64,000 nt of DNA from an uncultured Acetobacteraceae bacterium (GTDB lineage Bacteria > Pseudomonadota > Alphaproteobacteria > Acetobacterales > Acetobacteraceae), in NCBI GenBank assembly GCA_903877125.1, contig CAIRCM010000136.1, forward strand, positions 34,712 through 98,711, written 5' to 3'. The notes below the pieces were generated by a model, which was not told the DNA's origin, did not search any database, and was given only the letters and a program-made list of their open reading frames with translations. Each line of letters begins with the position of its first letter. Within the stretch, counting starts at the first letter, position 1. A program made the translations under genes and the position numbers. Positions 42,409 through 51,907 of the stretch are shown one piece after another.

Positions 42409-43641
42409 ATGACCCAAATCAATGGCCGCCCCGCCGGGGCCCCCCTGGCACTCGCCGGAATCCGGGTCGCCGACTTCAGCCATTTCATCGCAGGACCGAT
42501 GTGCAGCCTGATCCTCGCCGACCTCGGCGCCGAGGTCATCAAGATCGAAAAAGCCGAAGGTGGCGACGATTTCCGCACCCTCCGACCCAAGGTCAGCGAC
42601 GACGCCGGTGGCCCCTTCCTCGCGATGAACCGCAACAAGCGAAGCATCGCGATCGACCTGAAGCAGGAAGCCGGCATCGCCGTCGCCCGAGACATCGTCG
42701 CGAAATCCGACGTGCTGCTGGAAAATTTCTCGACCGGTGTGATGGAAAAATTCGGCCTCGGTTACGCGGCGATGGCGGCCCTGAACCCGAAGCTGATCTA
42801 CTGCTCCGTCTCCGCCTACGGCCGCACAGGCCCGCTGAAGGATCGGCTCGGCTTCGACCCCATCACCCAGGCCGAGAGCGGGTTCATGTCGCTGAACGGC
42901 GAACCCGACCGCCCCGGCCTGCGCGCCGGCCCCTCGATCATGGACATGAGCACCGCGACCATGACCTGCAACGCCGTGCTCGCCGCACTCTTCGCCCGCG
43001 AGCGTACCGGTCGGGGCCAGTATATTGAAAACGCCCTCTTCGACACCGCTGTGACCATGGTCGGCTTCCACGCCGTGAACTACCTTGTCAGCGGCGCCGA
43101 GCCCACCCGCTTCGGCAATGCCAGCACCGATACCGTGCCAACCGCGGCGTTCGAAACCGCGGACCGCCCGCTCTTCGTCTGTTGTGCCAACGACCGGACC
43201 TGGAACCGTTTGGCGGCCCGGGTGCTGGACCGCCCCGACCTCGCCGACAACCCGGCTTACGCCACCACCGCCGGCCGCATCCAGCACCGCACCGAAATCC
43301 TCGCCATCGTCGCCGGCATATTGACCCGGAACACCCGAACCCACTGGTTGGGCCGGATGCGGGAGGCTGGGGTGCCAGGCGGCGCGATCGCCTCCATCGC
43401 CGAGGCCTTCACCTCCGACGTCATGCGCGACCGGGAATTGGTCACCACGATCCCGCACCCCACCGCCGGGACCGTGCCGAACATCAGGCTGCCCTTCCGC
43501 ATGGCGGGGACCCCGCTGGCCGACCCCGTGGCCGCGCCGGCATTGGGGGAACACTCGGAGCCGGTGCTGCGCGGGGTCCTGGGATACGGCGACGCGGACG
43601 TGGCTCGGTTGCGTGGGACCGGGGCCGTGCGGATGCGGTAA
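42409..43641 (+). CDS. Family III CoA-transferase (CaiB/BaiF), second copy
   Basis: 410-residue relative of the protein at 30790. CSLILADLGAEVIKIEKAEGGDDFR is the N-terminal hallmark, and the catalytic Asp is expected in GPSIMDMSTATMTC, followed by GRGQYIENALFDTA. ATG 42409 follows AAAGGAGGACACA, an excellent ribosome site. It lies divergent from the phasin gene and 293 nt before the TPP-enzyme gene, on the same strand. Acyl group unknown. Confidence 0.92.
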   Translation: MTQINGRPAGAPLALAGIRVADFSHFIAGPMCSLILADLGAEVIKIEKAEGGDDFRTLRPKVSDDAGGPFLAMNRNKRSIAIDLKQEAGIAVARDIVAKSDVLLENFSTGVMEKFGLGYAAMAALNPKLIYCSVSAYGRTGPLKDRLGFDPITQAESGFMSLNGEPDRPGLRAGPSIMDMSTATMTCNAVLAALFARERTGRGQYIENALFDTAVTMVGFHAVNYLVSGAEPTRFGNASTDTVPTAAFETADRPLFVCCANDRTWNRLAARVLDRPDLADNPAYATTAGRIQHRTEILAIVAGILTRNTRTHWLGRMREAGVPGGAIASIAEAFTSDVMRDRELVTTIPHPTAGTVPNIRLPFRMAGTPLADPVAAPALGEHSEPVLRGVLGYGDADVARLRGTGAVRMR

Positions 43642-43934
43642 TGGCCACGACAATGAGCCCGAGTTCGGTGACCGACCGCATCCCTATATCGGCGCTTGCC
43701 GTGGCGTTTCTGTGTCCGGCGCAATTCATCGAGCGGCTTCCAATTCTGCCCGTCGGAAACCTAACCTTGTGCGAGGTGAAACCGGCTGCCGATCGCCCAG
43801 GCGCCCGAACACGCCTGCCCCCGGGTCACCGACGACGACAGAATCGCCCGCCACAGGTTCCACACCGTCGGTTGACGCCGCCCCCCCACCTGCCCCAGCC
43901 TCCGACCCCGAACCAAAGGGATGAGACCAAACCC

Positions 43935-45599
43935 ATGACCACCGACTACACCGTCGGCGACCTCGTCGCCGAGTTCCTCTCTGCCTGCGGCGTCACCACC
44001 GCCTTCGGTATCGCGTCCATCCACAACATTCCGATGCTCGACGCGATCGGCCGACGCAACACCATCCGCTTCATGATGGCGCGCGGCGAACTCGGCGGCC
44101 TCCACATGGCCGACGGCTATGCGCGCGTGGACGGCGGCCTCGGCGTCTTTTTCTCCTCCACCGGCCCCGGCGCCGCCAACACCGTCGGCGGCCTGATCGA
44201 GGCACACTTCGCCCACTCCCCCGTCCTCCATATCACCGGCCACACCGCCACCCGCTTCGCCGACCGCGAACTCGGCACGGTTCACGATCCCTACGATCAG
44301 CTCGGCATGATGAAATCGGTCGGCAAATCCGCCTACCGCATCCGCTCCGCCCAACAGGCCATGGGCGTCCTGACCCGAGCGGCGGTGGACGCCCTGAGCG
44401 CGCCGATGGGGCCGGTGAGCGTGGAAATCCCCATCGACCTGCAACGCGCGAAAATCGACCGCCCCGGCGAACTCGACAATTTTGTCCTCCCCCTGCCGCC
44501 CCCGCGCATGCCCTCCGCCACCGAACTGGACGAACTCGCCACCCGCGTCCTCGCGGCAAAGCGCCCCTTGCTGTGGCTCGGCCACGGCGCCACCAACGCA
44601 GGCGCGGAAGCCGCCAGATTGCTCGACCTCGGCTTCGGTATGGTAACAAGCTGGAACGGCCGCGCCACGGTGCCCGAGGACCATCCCCAGAACCTCGGCG
44701 GCCTGACCGGCAACGGCCTGCCCATCGTCGCCGACTTCTACAAAACCGTGGACCTCTGCCTCGTCGTCGGCAGCCGCCTGCGCGGCCATGAAACCGGCGA
44801 TTTCGGCATCCCCTTGCCGGCGAACCTCATCCAGGTCGATACCGATCCCATGGCGAACGGCCGCACTTACGGCAACAAGTTCTTCGTCTGCGGCGACTCC
44901 CGCGAAACCCTGAAAGGCCTGCTGTCGCGGATCGAGGGCAAGCTCCAGGTCCAGCCCGGCTACACCAACGAATTCGCCGCGCTGAAGGTCGCCGCGCAAA
45001 AAGAATTCATGACCACGCTTGGCGCATACGGCACGTTCTCCGAACAACTGCGGAAAGTGATGCCGAAGGATGCGATCTGGGCGCGCGACATCACCCAGAA
45101 CAACACCACCTGGGGCAACCGGGTGTTTCCGCTGTCGTCGCCGAACCAGAACGTCTATCCCACCGGCGCGGGTATCGGTCAGGGCCTATGCCTCGGCATC
45201 GGCGCGGCCGGAGCGGCCATGCAGAACAACCGGAAAACCGTGGTCATGACCGGCGACGGCGGCTTCTACCTCAACATGGGCGAACTCTGGACCGCCGTGC
45301 AGGAAGACCTGGATATGACCGTCGTCGTCATGAACGACGCCGGCTACGGCGTCATCAAACGCATCCAGGACCACACCGCGCAGGGCCGCCGCTACTACGC
45401 CGATCTGCAGGGCCCCGCGCTGGAAAAGGTCGCGGCGATGTCCGACATCCCGTTCTTCAAGGTCGAACGGGCCGAGGACTTCGGCGCCACGATGGCCAAG
45501 GCGATCGCGATCAAGGGCTTGACGATGGTCGAAGTCGACATGACCGCCGTCGGCGAATTCCCGCCCTACTACCCCTTCAACATCCGTCCTGGCGGCTGA
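43935..45599 (+). CDS. Thiamine-diphosphate-dependent enzyme (acetolactate synthase/benzoylformate decarboxylase superfamily)
   Basis: 554-residue enzyme with the three-domain layout: an N-terminal Pyr domain (VGDLVAEFLSACGVTTAFGI and RGELGGLHMADGYARV, with the catalytic Glu in RGEL), a central domain, and the C-terminal PP domain with the GDG-type cofactor motif (MTGDGGFYLNMGELWTAVQ) and NDAGYGVIKRIQ. Chain length and domain order match acetolactate synthase-like decarboxylases. Substrate unknown. ATG 43935 follows GGGATGA; the frame extends to 43182 but that part lies in the CoA-transferase gene. The 293 bp before it hold no gene I can support. Confidence 0.87.
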   Translation: MTTDYTVGDLVAEFLSACGVTTAFGIASIHNIPMLDAIGRRNTIRFMMARGELGGLHMADGYARVDGGLGVFFSSTGPGAANTVGGLIEAHFAHSPVLHITGHTATRFADRELGTVHDPYDQLGMMKSVGKSAYRIRSAQQAMGVLTRAAVDALSAPMGPVSVEIPIDLQRAKIDRPGELDNFVLPLPPPRMPSATELDELATRVLAAKRPLLWLGHGATNAGAEAARLLDLGFGMVTSWNGRATVPEDHPQNLGGLTGNGLPIVADFYKTVDLCLVVGSRLRGHETGDFGIPLPANLIQVDTDPMANGRTYGNKFFVCGDSRETLKGLLSRIEGKLQVQPGYTNEFAALKVAAQKEFMTTLGAYGTFSEQLRKVMPKDAIWARDITQNNTTWGNRVFPLSSPNQNVYPTGAGIGQGLCLGIGAAGAAMQNNRKTVVMTGDGGFYLNMGELWTAVQEDLDMTVVVMNDAGYGVIKRIQDHTAQGRRYYADLQGPALEKVAAMSDIPFFKVERAEDFGATMAKAIAIKGLTMVEVDMTAVGEFPPYYPFNIRPGG

Positions 45600-45602
45600 A
45601 CC

Positions 45603-46847
45603 ATGCTGCGCGCGGCGCTCGGTATTGTCGTCCTGTTGGCCCTGTCCTGGGCCATCGGCGAGGACCGGCGCCGCGTCCAATGGCGCACCGTGATCGCCGG
45701 CGTGGCAATGCAACTGGGCTTCGCCCTCGTCCTGATCGGGCTGCCTGCCGCCAACAAAGCCCTGTTCATGGTGAACGACGCCGCCGAGGCGTTGCACAAA
45801 GCCACCGAAATCGGCACCGCTTTCGTCTTTGGCTATCTCGCCGGCCAGACGCTCCCCTTCGCCGAAACCCACCCGGGCGCGAGCTTCATCCTCGCCTTTC
45901 AAGCCCTGCCGCTGGTACTCACGATCTCCGCGCTGGCCGCGCTGCTGTTCCACTGGGGCATCCTCCAACGCATCGCCGGCGCCTTCGCCTGGCTGCTGCG
46001 CCGCTCCATGGGCGTCGGCGGGCCGCTCGCGCTCGGGGCCGCCGTGCATGTCTTTGTTGGCATGGTGGAGGCGCCGTTGCTCATCCGTCCCTATCTGGCC
46101 CGCATGCAGCGCGGCGAGATTTTCGCCCTCATGACCTGCGGCATGGCCGGCGTCGCCGGCACGGTCATGGTCATCTACGGCATGTTCCTGTCCGCCACCG
46201 TTCCGAACGCGCTGGGCAACATTCTGATCGCCTCGGTCATCAGCACGCCAGCCGGCCTCGCGGTCGCCGCGCTGATGGTCCCCTTCGGCCCGCCCGAGGC
46301 CGCGGAAGGCCGACTCGAAATCCACGACAAGCCGGTCAGCGCCATCGACGCGCTGGTCAAAGGCACCATGGACGGCGTGCCGATCCTCGCCGCGATCATT
46401 GCCACCCTGCTCGTCACCGTCGCCCTGGTCGCACTGCTGAACATGGGTCTGGCGCATTTGCCCGACCTCCACGGCGGGCCGGTCACGCTGCAACGCATCG
46501 TCGCTTTGCCGTTCCGCCCGGTCATGTGGCTGATCGGCGTGCCCTGGTCCGAAACCGGAGTGGCATCGTCGCTCATGGCCACCAAAACCGTGCTGAACGA
46601 GTTCGTCGCCTACCTGAATTTCTCCCAGTTGCCGCCGGACGCCTTGACCCCGCGGACCCGCATGATCCTGACCTACGCGCTATGCGGCTTCGCCAATTTC
46701 GGCAGTCTGGGGATCATGATCGGCGGCCTTGGCGCGATGGTGCCGGAACGGCGGCATGAGATCGTGGGGCTTGGTATGCGCTCGATCCTGTCCGGCACGA
46801 TCGCGACATGCATGAGTGGCGCGGTCGCGGGGGCCTTGGCAGGGTAG
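45603..46847 (+). CDS. Concentrative nucleoside transporter (NupC/CNT family)
   Basis: Inner-membrane proton- or sodium-coupled nucleoside importer of 414 residues. It shows the CNT signature GVPWSETGVASSLMATKTVLNEFVAYLNF near the C terminus (split over two helices), with earlier GVGGPLALGAAVHVFVGMVEAPLLIRPYLARM, and LTYALCGFANFGSLGIMIGG. ATG 45603 is 3 nt after the TPP-enzyme stop, so the two are cotranscribed. Nucleoside uptake beside a TPP enzyme and CoA-transferase is not a standard set; the transporter may have a broader substrate. Confidence 0.9.
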   Translation: MLRAALGIVVLLALSWAIGEDRRRVQWRTVIAGVAMQLGFALVLIGLPAANKALFMVNDAAEALHKATEIGTAFVFGYLAGQTLPFAETHPGASFILAFQALPLVLTISALAALLFHWGILQRIAGAFAWLLRRSMGVGGPLALGAAVHVFVGMVEAPLLIRPYLARMQRGEIFALMTCGMAGVAGTVMVIYGMFLSATVPNALGNILIASVISTPAGLAVAALMVPFGPPEAAEGRLEIHDKPVSAIDALVKGTMDGVPILAAIIATLLVTVALVALLNMGLAHLPDLHGGPVTLQRIVALPFRPVMWLIGVPWSETGVASSLMATKTVLNEFVAYLNFSQLPPDALTPRTRMILTYALCGFANFGSLGIMIGGLGAMVPERRHEIVGLGMRSILSGTIATCMSGAVAGALAG

Positions 46848-46860
46848 GCGTTCTTTACCC

Positions 46861-46998
46861 CTAACCCTTCTTCGGCAGCACCCGTTGCCCCGGCATCGGG
46901 ATATTCAACCCCGTGGCGGCGGCTGCTTTGGCGCGGTCGGCGTCGGTTTTCTTGGGCTTCTTGGCCTCACGGTTCGATTTCTTCTGTCCCTTGGCCAT
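46861..46998 (-). CDS. Small conserved Lys-rich protein, 45 residues
   Basis: Translated directly; too short for ordinary ORF lists. ATG 46998 to TAG 46861. It starts MAKGQKKSNREAKKPKK and ends GQRVLPKKG. MAKGQ-KSNREAKKPK is a short conserved sequence found in many proteobacterial small proteins of unknown function. It is highly basic and probably unstructured, possibly nucleic-acid or ribosome associated. It is convergent with the transporter gene and lies upstream of the Rieske gene on the same strand. Confidence 0.75.
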   Translation of the reverse strand: MAKGQKKSNREAKKPKKTDADRAKAAAATGLNIPMPGQRVLPKKG

Positions 46999-47082
46999 TC
47001 GTTATTTTCCATTCCTTGTTGCGGCCAAGGGATACTGACACGTTTACTGGACCCGTACGTCATCTTTTATTGACCGCCCCCC

Positions 47083-48426
47083 TCACGCCGCCGCGTCAGA
47101 ATCCGCCCGATCGAACCGCCCGTCCACATCCCCGAACCGCCGCCGCATCACCGCACCGAACGCCAGCCCCGCCGGCGCGACGATCGCCCCCGAGCGCACC
47201 CGATAAGCCTCCGGCGCACCCGCGGCAGCAGGCTCCCGCCCCGCCGCCAGATCGCGCGCGGCTTCCAGCATCAGCATCCGAAAGCTCGACACCCCCAGAT
47301 CGGTCGGCCCCAGCAGTTCCCGCGTGCGATCGTGAATGCGGCCCTGGCTGTCCTGGATCGCCTGATCCTGTTCGGAAATCCCCTTGATGCCGCTGTAATT
47401 CACAGTCTTCTGCATTTCCCGGTCGATCAGATAGTCATTCTCCCGTCGTCGCACCGGCACGAAGTCCGCGTCCACCTCGGCATGGATCGACGCCCCGCCG
47501 GCGTAAGCCGCCCGTTCCGCTTCCGACAGCGGCCGGTCGGGGTTCCACGAGTAGGTGTAGATCCAGCAATTGCCATCATCGATCGGCACCCAGGTCTGCC
47601 CGTGATAGGTCTCGCCCGGCGCGGTCCCCGGCGCGAAACTGTGGCAGGGCATCAAATACTGAGCGATCCGCCAGTACAACGCCCCATCGTCGGCATGCCG
47701 CGCGCCGGCCAACACCAGCCCCGCCGGATGCTTCGTGACCTTGTACCGTGGCGTCCCATCGTTCACCATCCAGCGCACCTGATCCGATCCCATGGTCTGC
47801 GGCGCGTAGCCCCGTGTCATCGTGCCCAGCGACGTACCCTCCAGGTGCAGCGGCGCATGCAGGAAGGAGAAATGCGCGGTGTCGATGCCGCCCTCCGCTG
47901 CCTGCGCCCAGTTGCACTCCTGCAATTTTTTCGACACGAACCGGTGCGCCGGGGGCACCATGGCGAATTCCATCTCCGGCAAACCCGGCATCGCCGCTTC
48001 CGGGCCCATATAGGCCCAGACGTAATCCCCCCATTCCCGTGTCGGATAGGAAATAAGACGAGCCCGGGCACGTAACGCGCCGTAGCCCGGCGTGTCCCGT
48101 GACATCGTCGGGATGTCCAAACACCCGCCATCGGCGCCAAATTTCCAGCCGTGATAGGCGCAGCGGATGCCGCCTTCCTCGTTCCGACCAAAAAACAGGT
48201 GCGCGCCCCGGTGCGGACACCGCGCCTCCATCAGCGCCACGCGGCCCTCGGTATCCCGAAAAGCGATCAAATCCTCGCCCAAAATCCGCACCCGCTTCGG
48301 TGCCCCGTCGGCATCCGGCAACTCTCGGCTCAGCAGCACCGGCAGCCAAAACCGGCGGAACAGGTTGCCCATCGCGGTATTGGGACCCGTGCGGGTCAGC
48401 GTCTCATTCTGTTCGTGAGTCAGCAT
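47083..48426 (-). CDS. Rieske aromatic-ring-hydroxylating oxygenase, large subunit (phthalate/vanillate type)
   Basis: 447-residue oxygenase. The Rieske [2Fe-2S] site is C70-x-H72 (CPHRGAHLF) and C89-x2-H92 (CAYHGWKF). The non-heme iron site lies in GGIDTAHFSFLH, the usual D-x2-H-x4-H. It resembles the phthalate 4,5-dioxygenase/vanillate O-demethylase group. ATG 48426 follows GGAGGACCCGCC; a longer frame from 48738 has no similarity. No reductase or ferredoxin gene lies beside it, so its electron donor must be elsewhere. The tldD gene diverges 115 bp upstream. Confidence 0.92.
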   Translation of the reverse strand: MLTHEQNETLTRTGPNTAMGNLFRRFWLPVLLSRELPDADGAPKRVRILGEDLIAFRDTEGRVALMEARCPHRGAHLFFGRNEEGGIRCAYHGWKFGADGGCLDIPTMSRDTPGYGALRARARLISYPTREWGDYVWAYMGPEAAMPGLPEMEFAMVPPAHRFVSKKLQECNWAQAAEGGIDTAHFSFLHAPLHLEGTSLGTMTRGYAPQTMGSDQVRWMVNDGTPRYKVTKHPAGLVLAGARHADDGALYWRIAQYLMPCHSFAPGTAPGETYHGQTWVPIDDGNCWIYTYSWNPDRPLSEAERAAYAGGASIHAEVDADFVPVRRRENDYLIDREMQKTVNYSGIKGISEQDQAIQDSQGRIHDRTRELLGPTDLGVSSFRMLMLEAARDLAAGREPAAAGAPEAYRVRSGAIVAPAGLAFGAVMRRRFGDVDGRFDRADSDAAA

Positions 48427-48541
48427 GGCGGGTCCTCCCATGACGTGCGGCGGTTTTGACCAGCCTAACCCACCCCACCCCTGGCCAAAACCCTTCGCAC
48501 CCCCCATCTTCGCCCGCACACCCCTTGGGAAGGATCCCCCC

Positions 48542-49978
48542 ATGACTGCCCTCGCCGCCACCGACGCGCTGTTCTTCGACCGGCCCGATGCCGCCCTCGA
48601 TCGCGACACCGCGCACCGGCTGGTGACCGACGCCCTCAAAGGCAGCGATGACGGCGAACTCTTCCTCGAATACCGGGAAAGCGAGAGCATCAGCCTCGAC
48701 GACGGCGTCATCCGCAGTGCCGGCTTCGACACCACCAACGGCTTCGGCCTGCGCGCCGTCTCTGGCGAGGCAACCGGCTACGCCCATGCCGGCGAAATCT
48801 CCGAAGCCGCGCTGAAACGCGCTGCCAGCAGCGTTGCAGCCGTCGCGATGGGCAAGTCCGGCACCATCGCCGAACCGCCGCGCGCCACCAACAGCCGCCT
48901 CTATTCCGATGCCAATCCCCTCCGGCAGATGGACTTTTCCGCCCGCACCGGCCTGCTGACCGAAATCGACGCCTATGCCCGCGCCAAGGACAGCCGGATC
49001 GTGCAGGTGATGGCCTCGGTCACCGGCGAATGGCAGGCGGTGCAGATCATGCGCGCCGACGGCGAACGTCTCGCCGACATCCGCCCGCTCGTGCGCCTCA
49101 ACGTTTCGGTCGTCGTGGAAAAGGACGGTCGCCGCGAAACCGGCAGCTACGGCACCGGCGGCCGCTTCGCCTACGATTCCGTCACCGGTGAATCCACTTG
49201 GCGCTTCGCCGTCGACGAGGCGCTGCGCCAAGCCCTCGTCAACCTCGAATCCATCCCCGCCCCGGCCGGCGAGATGGAGGTCGTCCTTGGCTCCGGCTGG
49301 CCCGGTATCCTGCTGCACGAAGCAATCGGCCACGGGTTGGAAGGCGATTTCAACCGCAAGAAAACCTCGGCCTTCGCCGGCCTGATGGGCCAGCGCGTCG
49401 CCAGCCCAGGCGTCACCGTCATCGACGACGGCACCATGCCGGACCGCCGCGGCAGCCTGACCATCGACGACGAAGGCACCCCCACCAACCGCACCGTCCT
49501 GATCGAGGACGGCATCCTCGTCGGCTACCTCCACGACCGCCTCAACGCTCGCCTGATGAACATGAAGCCCACCGGCAACGGACGCCGTGAATCCTACGCC
49601 TGCTCCCCCATGCCCCGCATGACCAACACCGTCATGCTGGGCGGCAACCACACGCGGGAGGAAATGATCCGGTCGGTCAAGCGCGGCCTCTACGCCGTGA
49701 ATTTTGGTGGCGGCCAGGTGGACATCACCTCCGGCAAATTCGTCTTCTCCGCCTCCGAGGCCTACCTCATCGAGGACGGTAAGCTCGGCGCCCCCGTCAA
49801 AGGCGCGACGCTGATCGGCAACGGCCCGGACGCGCTGACCAAGGTGGCGATGATCGGCGACGATCTGGCGCTCGACCCGGGCGTCGGCACCTGCGGCAAG
49901 GCAGGGCAGGGGGTACCGGTGGGCGTCGGCCAGCCGACGATCAAGCTGACCGGTCTGACGGTGGGCGGGACGGCTTGA
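48542..49978 (+). CDS. tldD: Metalloprotease TldD
   Basis: 478-residue zinc peptidase that, with TldE/PmbA, degrades unfolded peptides and processes some RiPP precursors. The TldD site is LHEAIGHGLEGD (HExxxH), with the following FVFSASEAYLIEDGKLGAPVKGATLIGNG also typical. ATG 48542 is used since the homology begins MTALAATDALFF and GAAGGATC precedes it. No pmbA partner is adjacent. The 3' 38 nt overlap the convergent O-antigen-ligase-like gene. Confidence 0.95.
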   Translation: MTALAATDALFFDRPDAALDRDTAHRLVTDALKGSDDGELFLEYRESESISLDDGVIRSAGFDTTNGFGLRAVSGEATGYAHAGEISEAALKRAASSVAAVAMGKSGTIAEPPRATNSRLYSDANPLRQMDFSARTGLLTEIDAYARAKDSRIVQVMASVTGEWQAVQIMRADGERLADIRPLVRLNVSVVVEKDGRRETGSYGTGGRFAYDSVTGESTWRFAVDEALRQALVNLESIPAPAGEMEVVLGSGWPGILLHEAIGHGLEGDFNRKKTSAFAGLMGQRVASPGVTVIDDGTMPDRRGSLTIDDEGTPTNRTVLIEDGILVGYLHDRLNARLMNMKPTGNGRRESYACSPMPRMTNTVMLGGNHTREEMIRSVKRGLYAVNFGGGQVDITSGKFVFSASEAYLIEDGKLGAPVKGATLIGNGPDALTKVAMIGDDLALDPGVGTCGKAGQGVPVGVGQPTIKLTGLTVGGTA

Positions 49979-51794
49979 CCTCCCACAACGTCATCCCGGC
50001 GAAGCAGATCAGAAACAACAGCGTCGCGATCTTCGGCACCTCCAGCACATCGTCGGAGATGCCGGAGATCAAAAACGATACCACCGCCCCGGCGACGATC
50101 CCGCCCATCGGATCGCCGCGCAGCCCCGCCCGAATCCCGCCCGCGAGGCCAAAACCGCACACCGCCAGCAGCGACGCCAATCCGACGAAACCCATCTCGA
50201 ACAGCCGCATCAGGTATTGGTTCTTGATCCGCCATGCCAGATGGTCATCGTCGGTGAACAGCCAACGATCCAGCCCATGGCTGAAATTACCGTTCGCCAG
50301 CAATTCGTGCCCGGCCGGGTCCCGCAGGCTGACATCCCGGAAAGCGATCGTGGTGCCGATCGTCGTGGCGTAGACCGCCAGTTCCACCGGCCGCGGAAGC
50401 ACCCCGGCTATCGAAGCGGATCCCAATCCGTTGCTCAGCAACGATGTCGTTACCGTTTGCCATTGGCCGGGCGTCGACGGGGTTGCCTGTCTGCTGCGGC
50501 AATTCTCCGAATACAGAAGAATCTTGTCGCAAAGGATGAACGAGATGCCCGCTGTCGGCGTGTCGCCGCGGAACCGCAGGCTCAGGTGCAGCCGGCCCTC
50601 CGGCGGAAGAACGACCTTTTGCCCCAGGTATAACGGGGTCAATGCGTGTAGCGAAACGAATGCCCCCTCGGCATCGTGCTCGACGCTCAGATCGCTCGGG
50701 CGTTCCAAGGTCGCGCGCGACAGCATCGTGCGCTGGTAGGTCCCCAGACCCATGCCGAACACATCGGCCAGTATGCCAGTATCGCGCACCGCCCAACCGG
50801 TCTGCCAGTTGTTTTCCCGGGTCAGCAGGTCCTCGGCCAATGTGCTGAATCGTGCGCGCATCATCTCCGACGATGCAGCGGCACCGATCACGCCCAGGAC
50901 CAGGACGATCGGTATGATGGCGAAAGCCAGCAGCGCCCGCTTGCCACGCAGCGCGGTCACCAGCAGCCCAACGCCCGCGGTGCCGCAGGACCCCAGCGCC
51001 GCGGCATACGCCGTGCGCGCGAAGGTCACCGCCAGACTGTAGGCACCGCCGACCCCGAGCAAAGGCATCAGCAGCCACCCCAGCACGCCCGCGAGGCCGA
51101 GGCTGAGCACGAAGGGCAGCACCATCGCGATATAAGCGCCGATATGGCCGCCGCCGATGCGCATGCTGATGAACGGCCCCACCACGCGATAGTCGATGCT
51201 GAAATCCATCACCCCGACGAACAGCGCCCGTTCGACGATGGTTTCCAGCGTCACGCCGGCCAACCCGGCCGCGAGGCCCCAACCCAGCCACACCGCCGCA
51301 TCGCCCGACACGCGCTGGCGTTGGCGCAGAAAGGGCAGCAGGACCAGCGCTTCCAAGGGGCCCTTCAAGAGGCGCAAGGCGTTGTCGGGCCGCAGATACG
51401 GGTTGTCCGAATGGCCGGTATAACCAAGCGGCGAGGTCAACCCGATCGTCGCCGATACAGCGTACGACAGGATCAGCAGAAGCAGGATCGCACCCATCCA
51501 GCCACTTGGAAACATATCCCGCGGCCCGGGCGGCGACCGCGCGATCAGCACGCCAAGTGTTGCCAGGGCAAACAGATCCGGCACCTCGACCGTGGTCCAG
51601 CCGGTCCAAAGGCCCAGGTCGAGTGCTGGCAGCACGGCCGGGATCACCAGCAGAAATGCCACCGGCCATCGCCACAGCAGCGCGGCATAAACGACAATCG
51701 CCGCCGCCAAAGGCCAGGGCGGCAGCGGGAAAACCGCCAATGCCCAGACGATCGGCGGCAAGCAAAGGAGGGCCGGCAAAAAACGAAGCGGCAT
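49941..51794 (-). CDS. O-antigen ligase/polymerase-like membrane protein with an inserted extracytoplasmic domain
   Basis: 617-residue inner-membrane protein with about 11-13 hydrophobic segments; it begins MPLRFLPALLCLPP. The WaaL/Wzy-like layout is seen in RMGGGHIGAYIAMVLPFV, ARTAYAAALGSCGTAG (Arg-rich periplasmic face) and the C-terminal NQYLMRLFEMGFVGL. Unlike typical ligases, a hydrophilic 150-residue insertion (about residues 370-520) precedes the last helices, with GRLHLSLRFRGDTPTAGISF and VELAVYATTIGTTIAFRDV, resembling a carbohydrate-binding-like beta sandwich. The role in O-antigen ligation is inferred. The gene is far from the polysaccharide operon. Confidence 0.8.
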   Translation of the reverse strand: MPLRFLPALLCLPPIVWALAVFPLPPWPLAAAIVVYAALLWRWPVAFLLVIPAVLPALDLGLWTGWTTVEVPDLFALATLGVLIARSPPGPRDMFPSGWMGAILLLLILSYAVSATIGLTSPLGYTGHSDNPYLRPDNALRLLKGPLEALVLLPFLRQRQRVSGDAAVWLGWGLAAGLAGVTLETIVERALFVGVMDFSIDYRVVGPFISMRIGGGHIGAYIAMVLPFVLSLGLAGVLGWLLMPLLGVGGAYSLAVTFARTAYAAALGSCGTAGVGLLVTALRGKRALLAFAIIPIVLVLGVIGAAASSEMMRARFSTLAEDLLTRENNWQTGWAVRDTGILADVFGMGLGTYQRTMLSRATLERPSDLSVEHDAEGAFVSLHALTPLYLGQKVVLPPEGRLHLSLRFRGDTPTAGISFILCDKILLYSENCRSRQATPSTPGQWQTVTTSLLSNGLGSASIAGVLPRPVELAVYATTIGTTIAFRDVSLRDPAGHELLANGNFSHGLDRWLFTDDDHLAWRIKNQYLMRLFEMGFVGLASLLAVCGFGLAGGIRAGLRGDPMGGIVAGAVVSFLISGISDDVLEVPKIATLLFLICFAGMTLWEVKPSRPPSDRSA

Positions 51795-51907
51795 GACGAT
51801 GCCATCTCACTGGGTCATGTCCGCCCTTGTCGCGGCGAACCATCGCGATACTGTGCCCGGTATAGAATGCGGTAGCGTGCTTGGCCAAGACGACGGAGGG
51901 GAAGCCC

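Noticed and set aside
43182..43934. 250-codon extension of the TPP-enzyme frame
   Set aside because: It runs through the end of the CoA-transferase gene in another frame and lacks homology; the TPP-enzyme family begins at MTTDYTVGDLVAEF.
47083..48738. Longer start for the Rieske oxygenase
   Set aside because: The upstream 104 codons lie opposite tldD and contain Ser/Arg-rich sequence; MLTHEQ has a perfect ribosome site.
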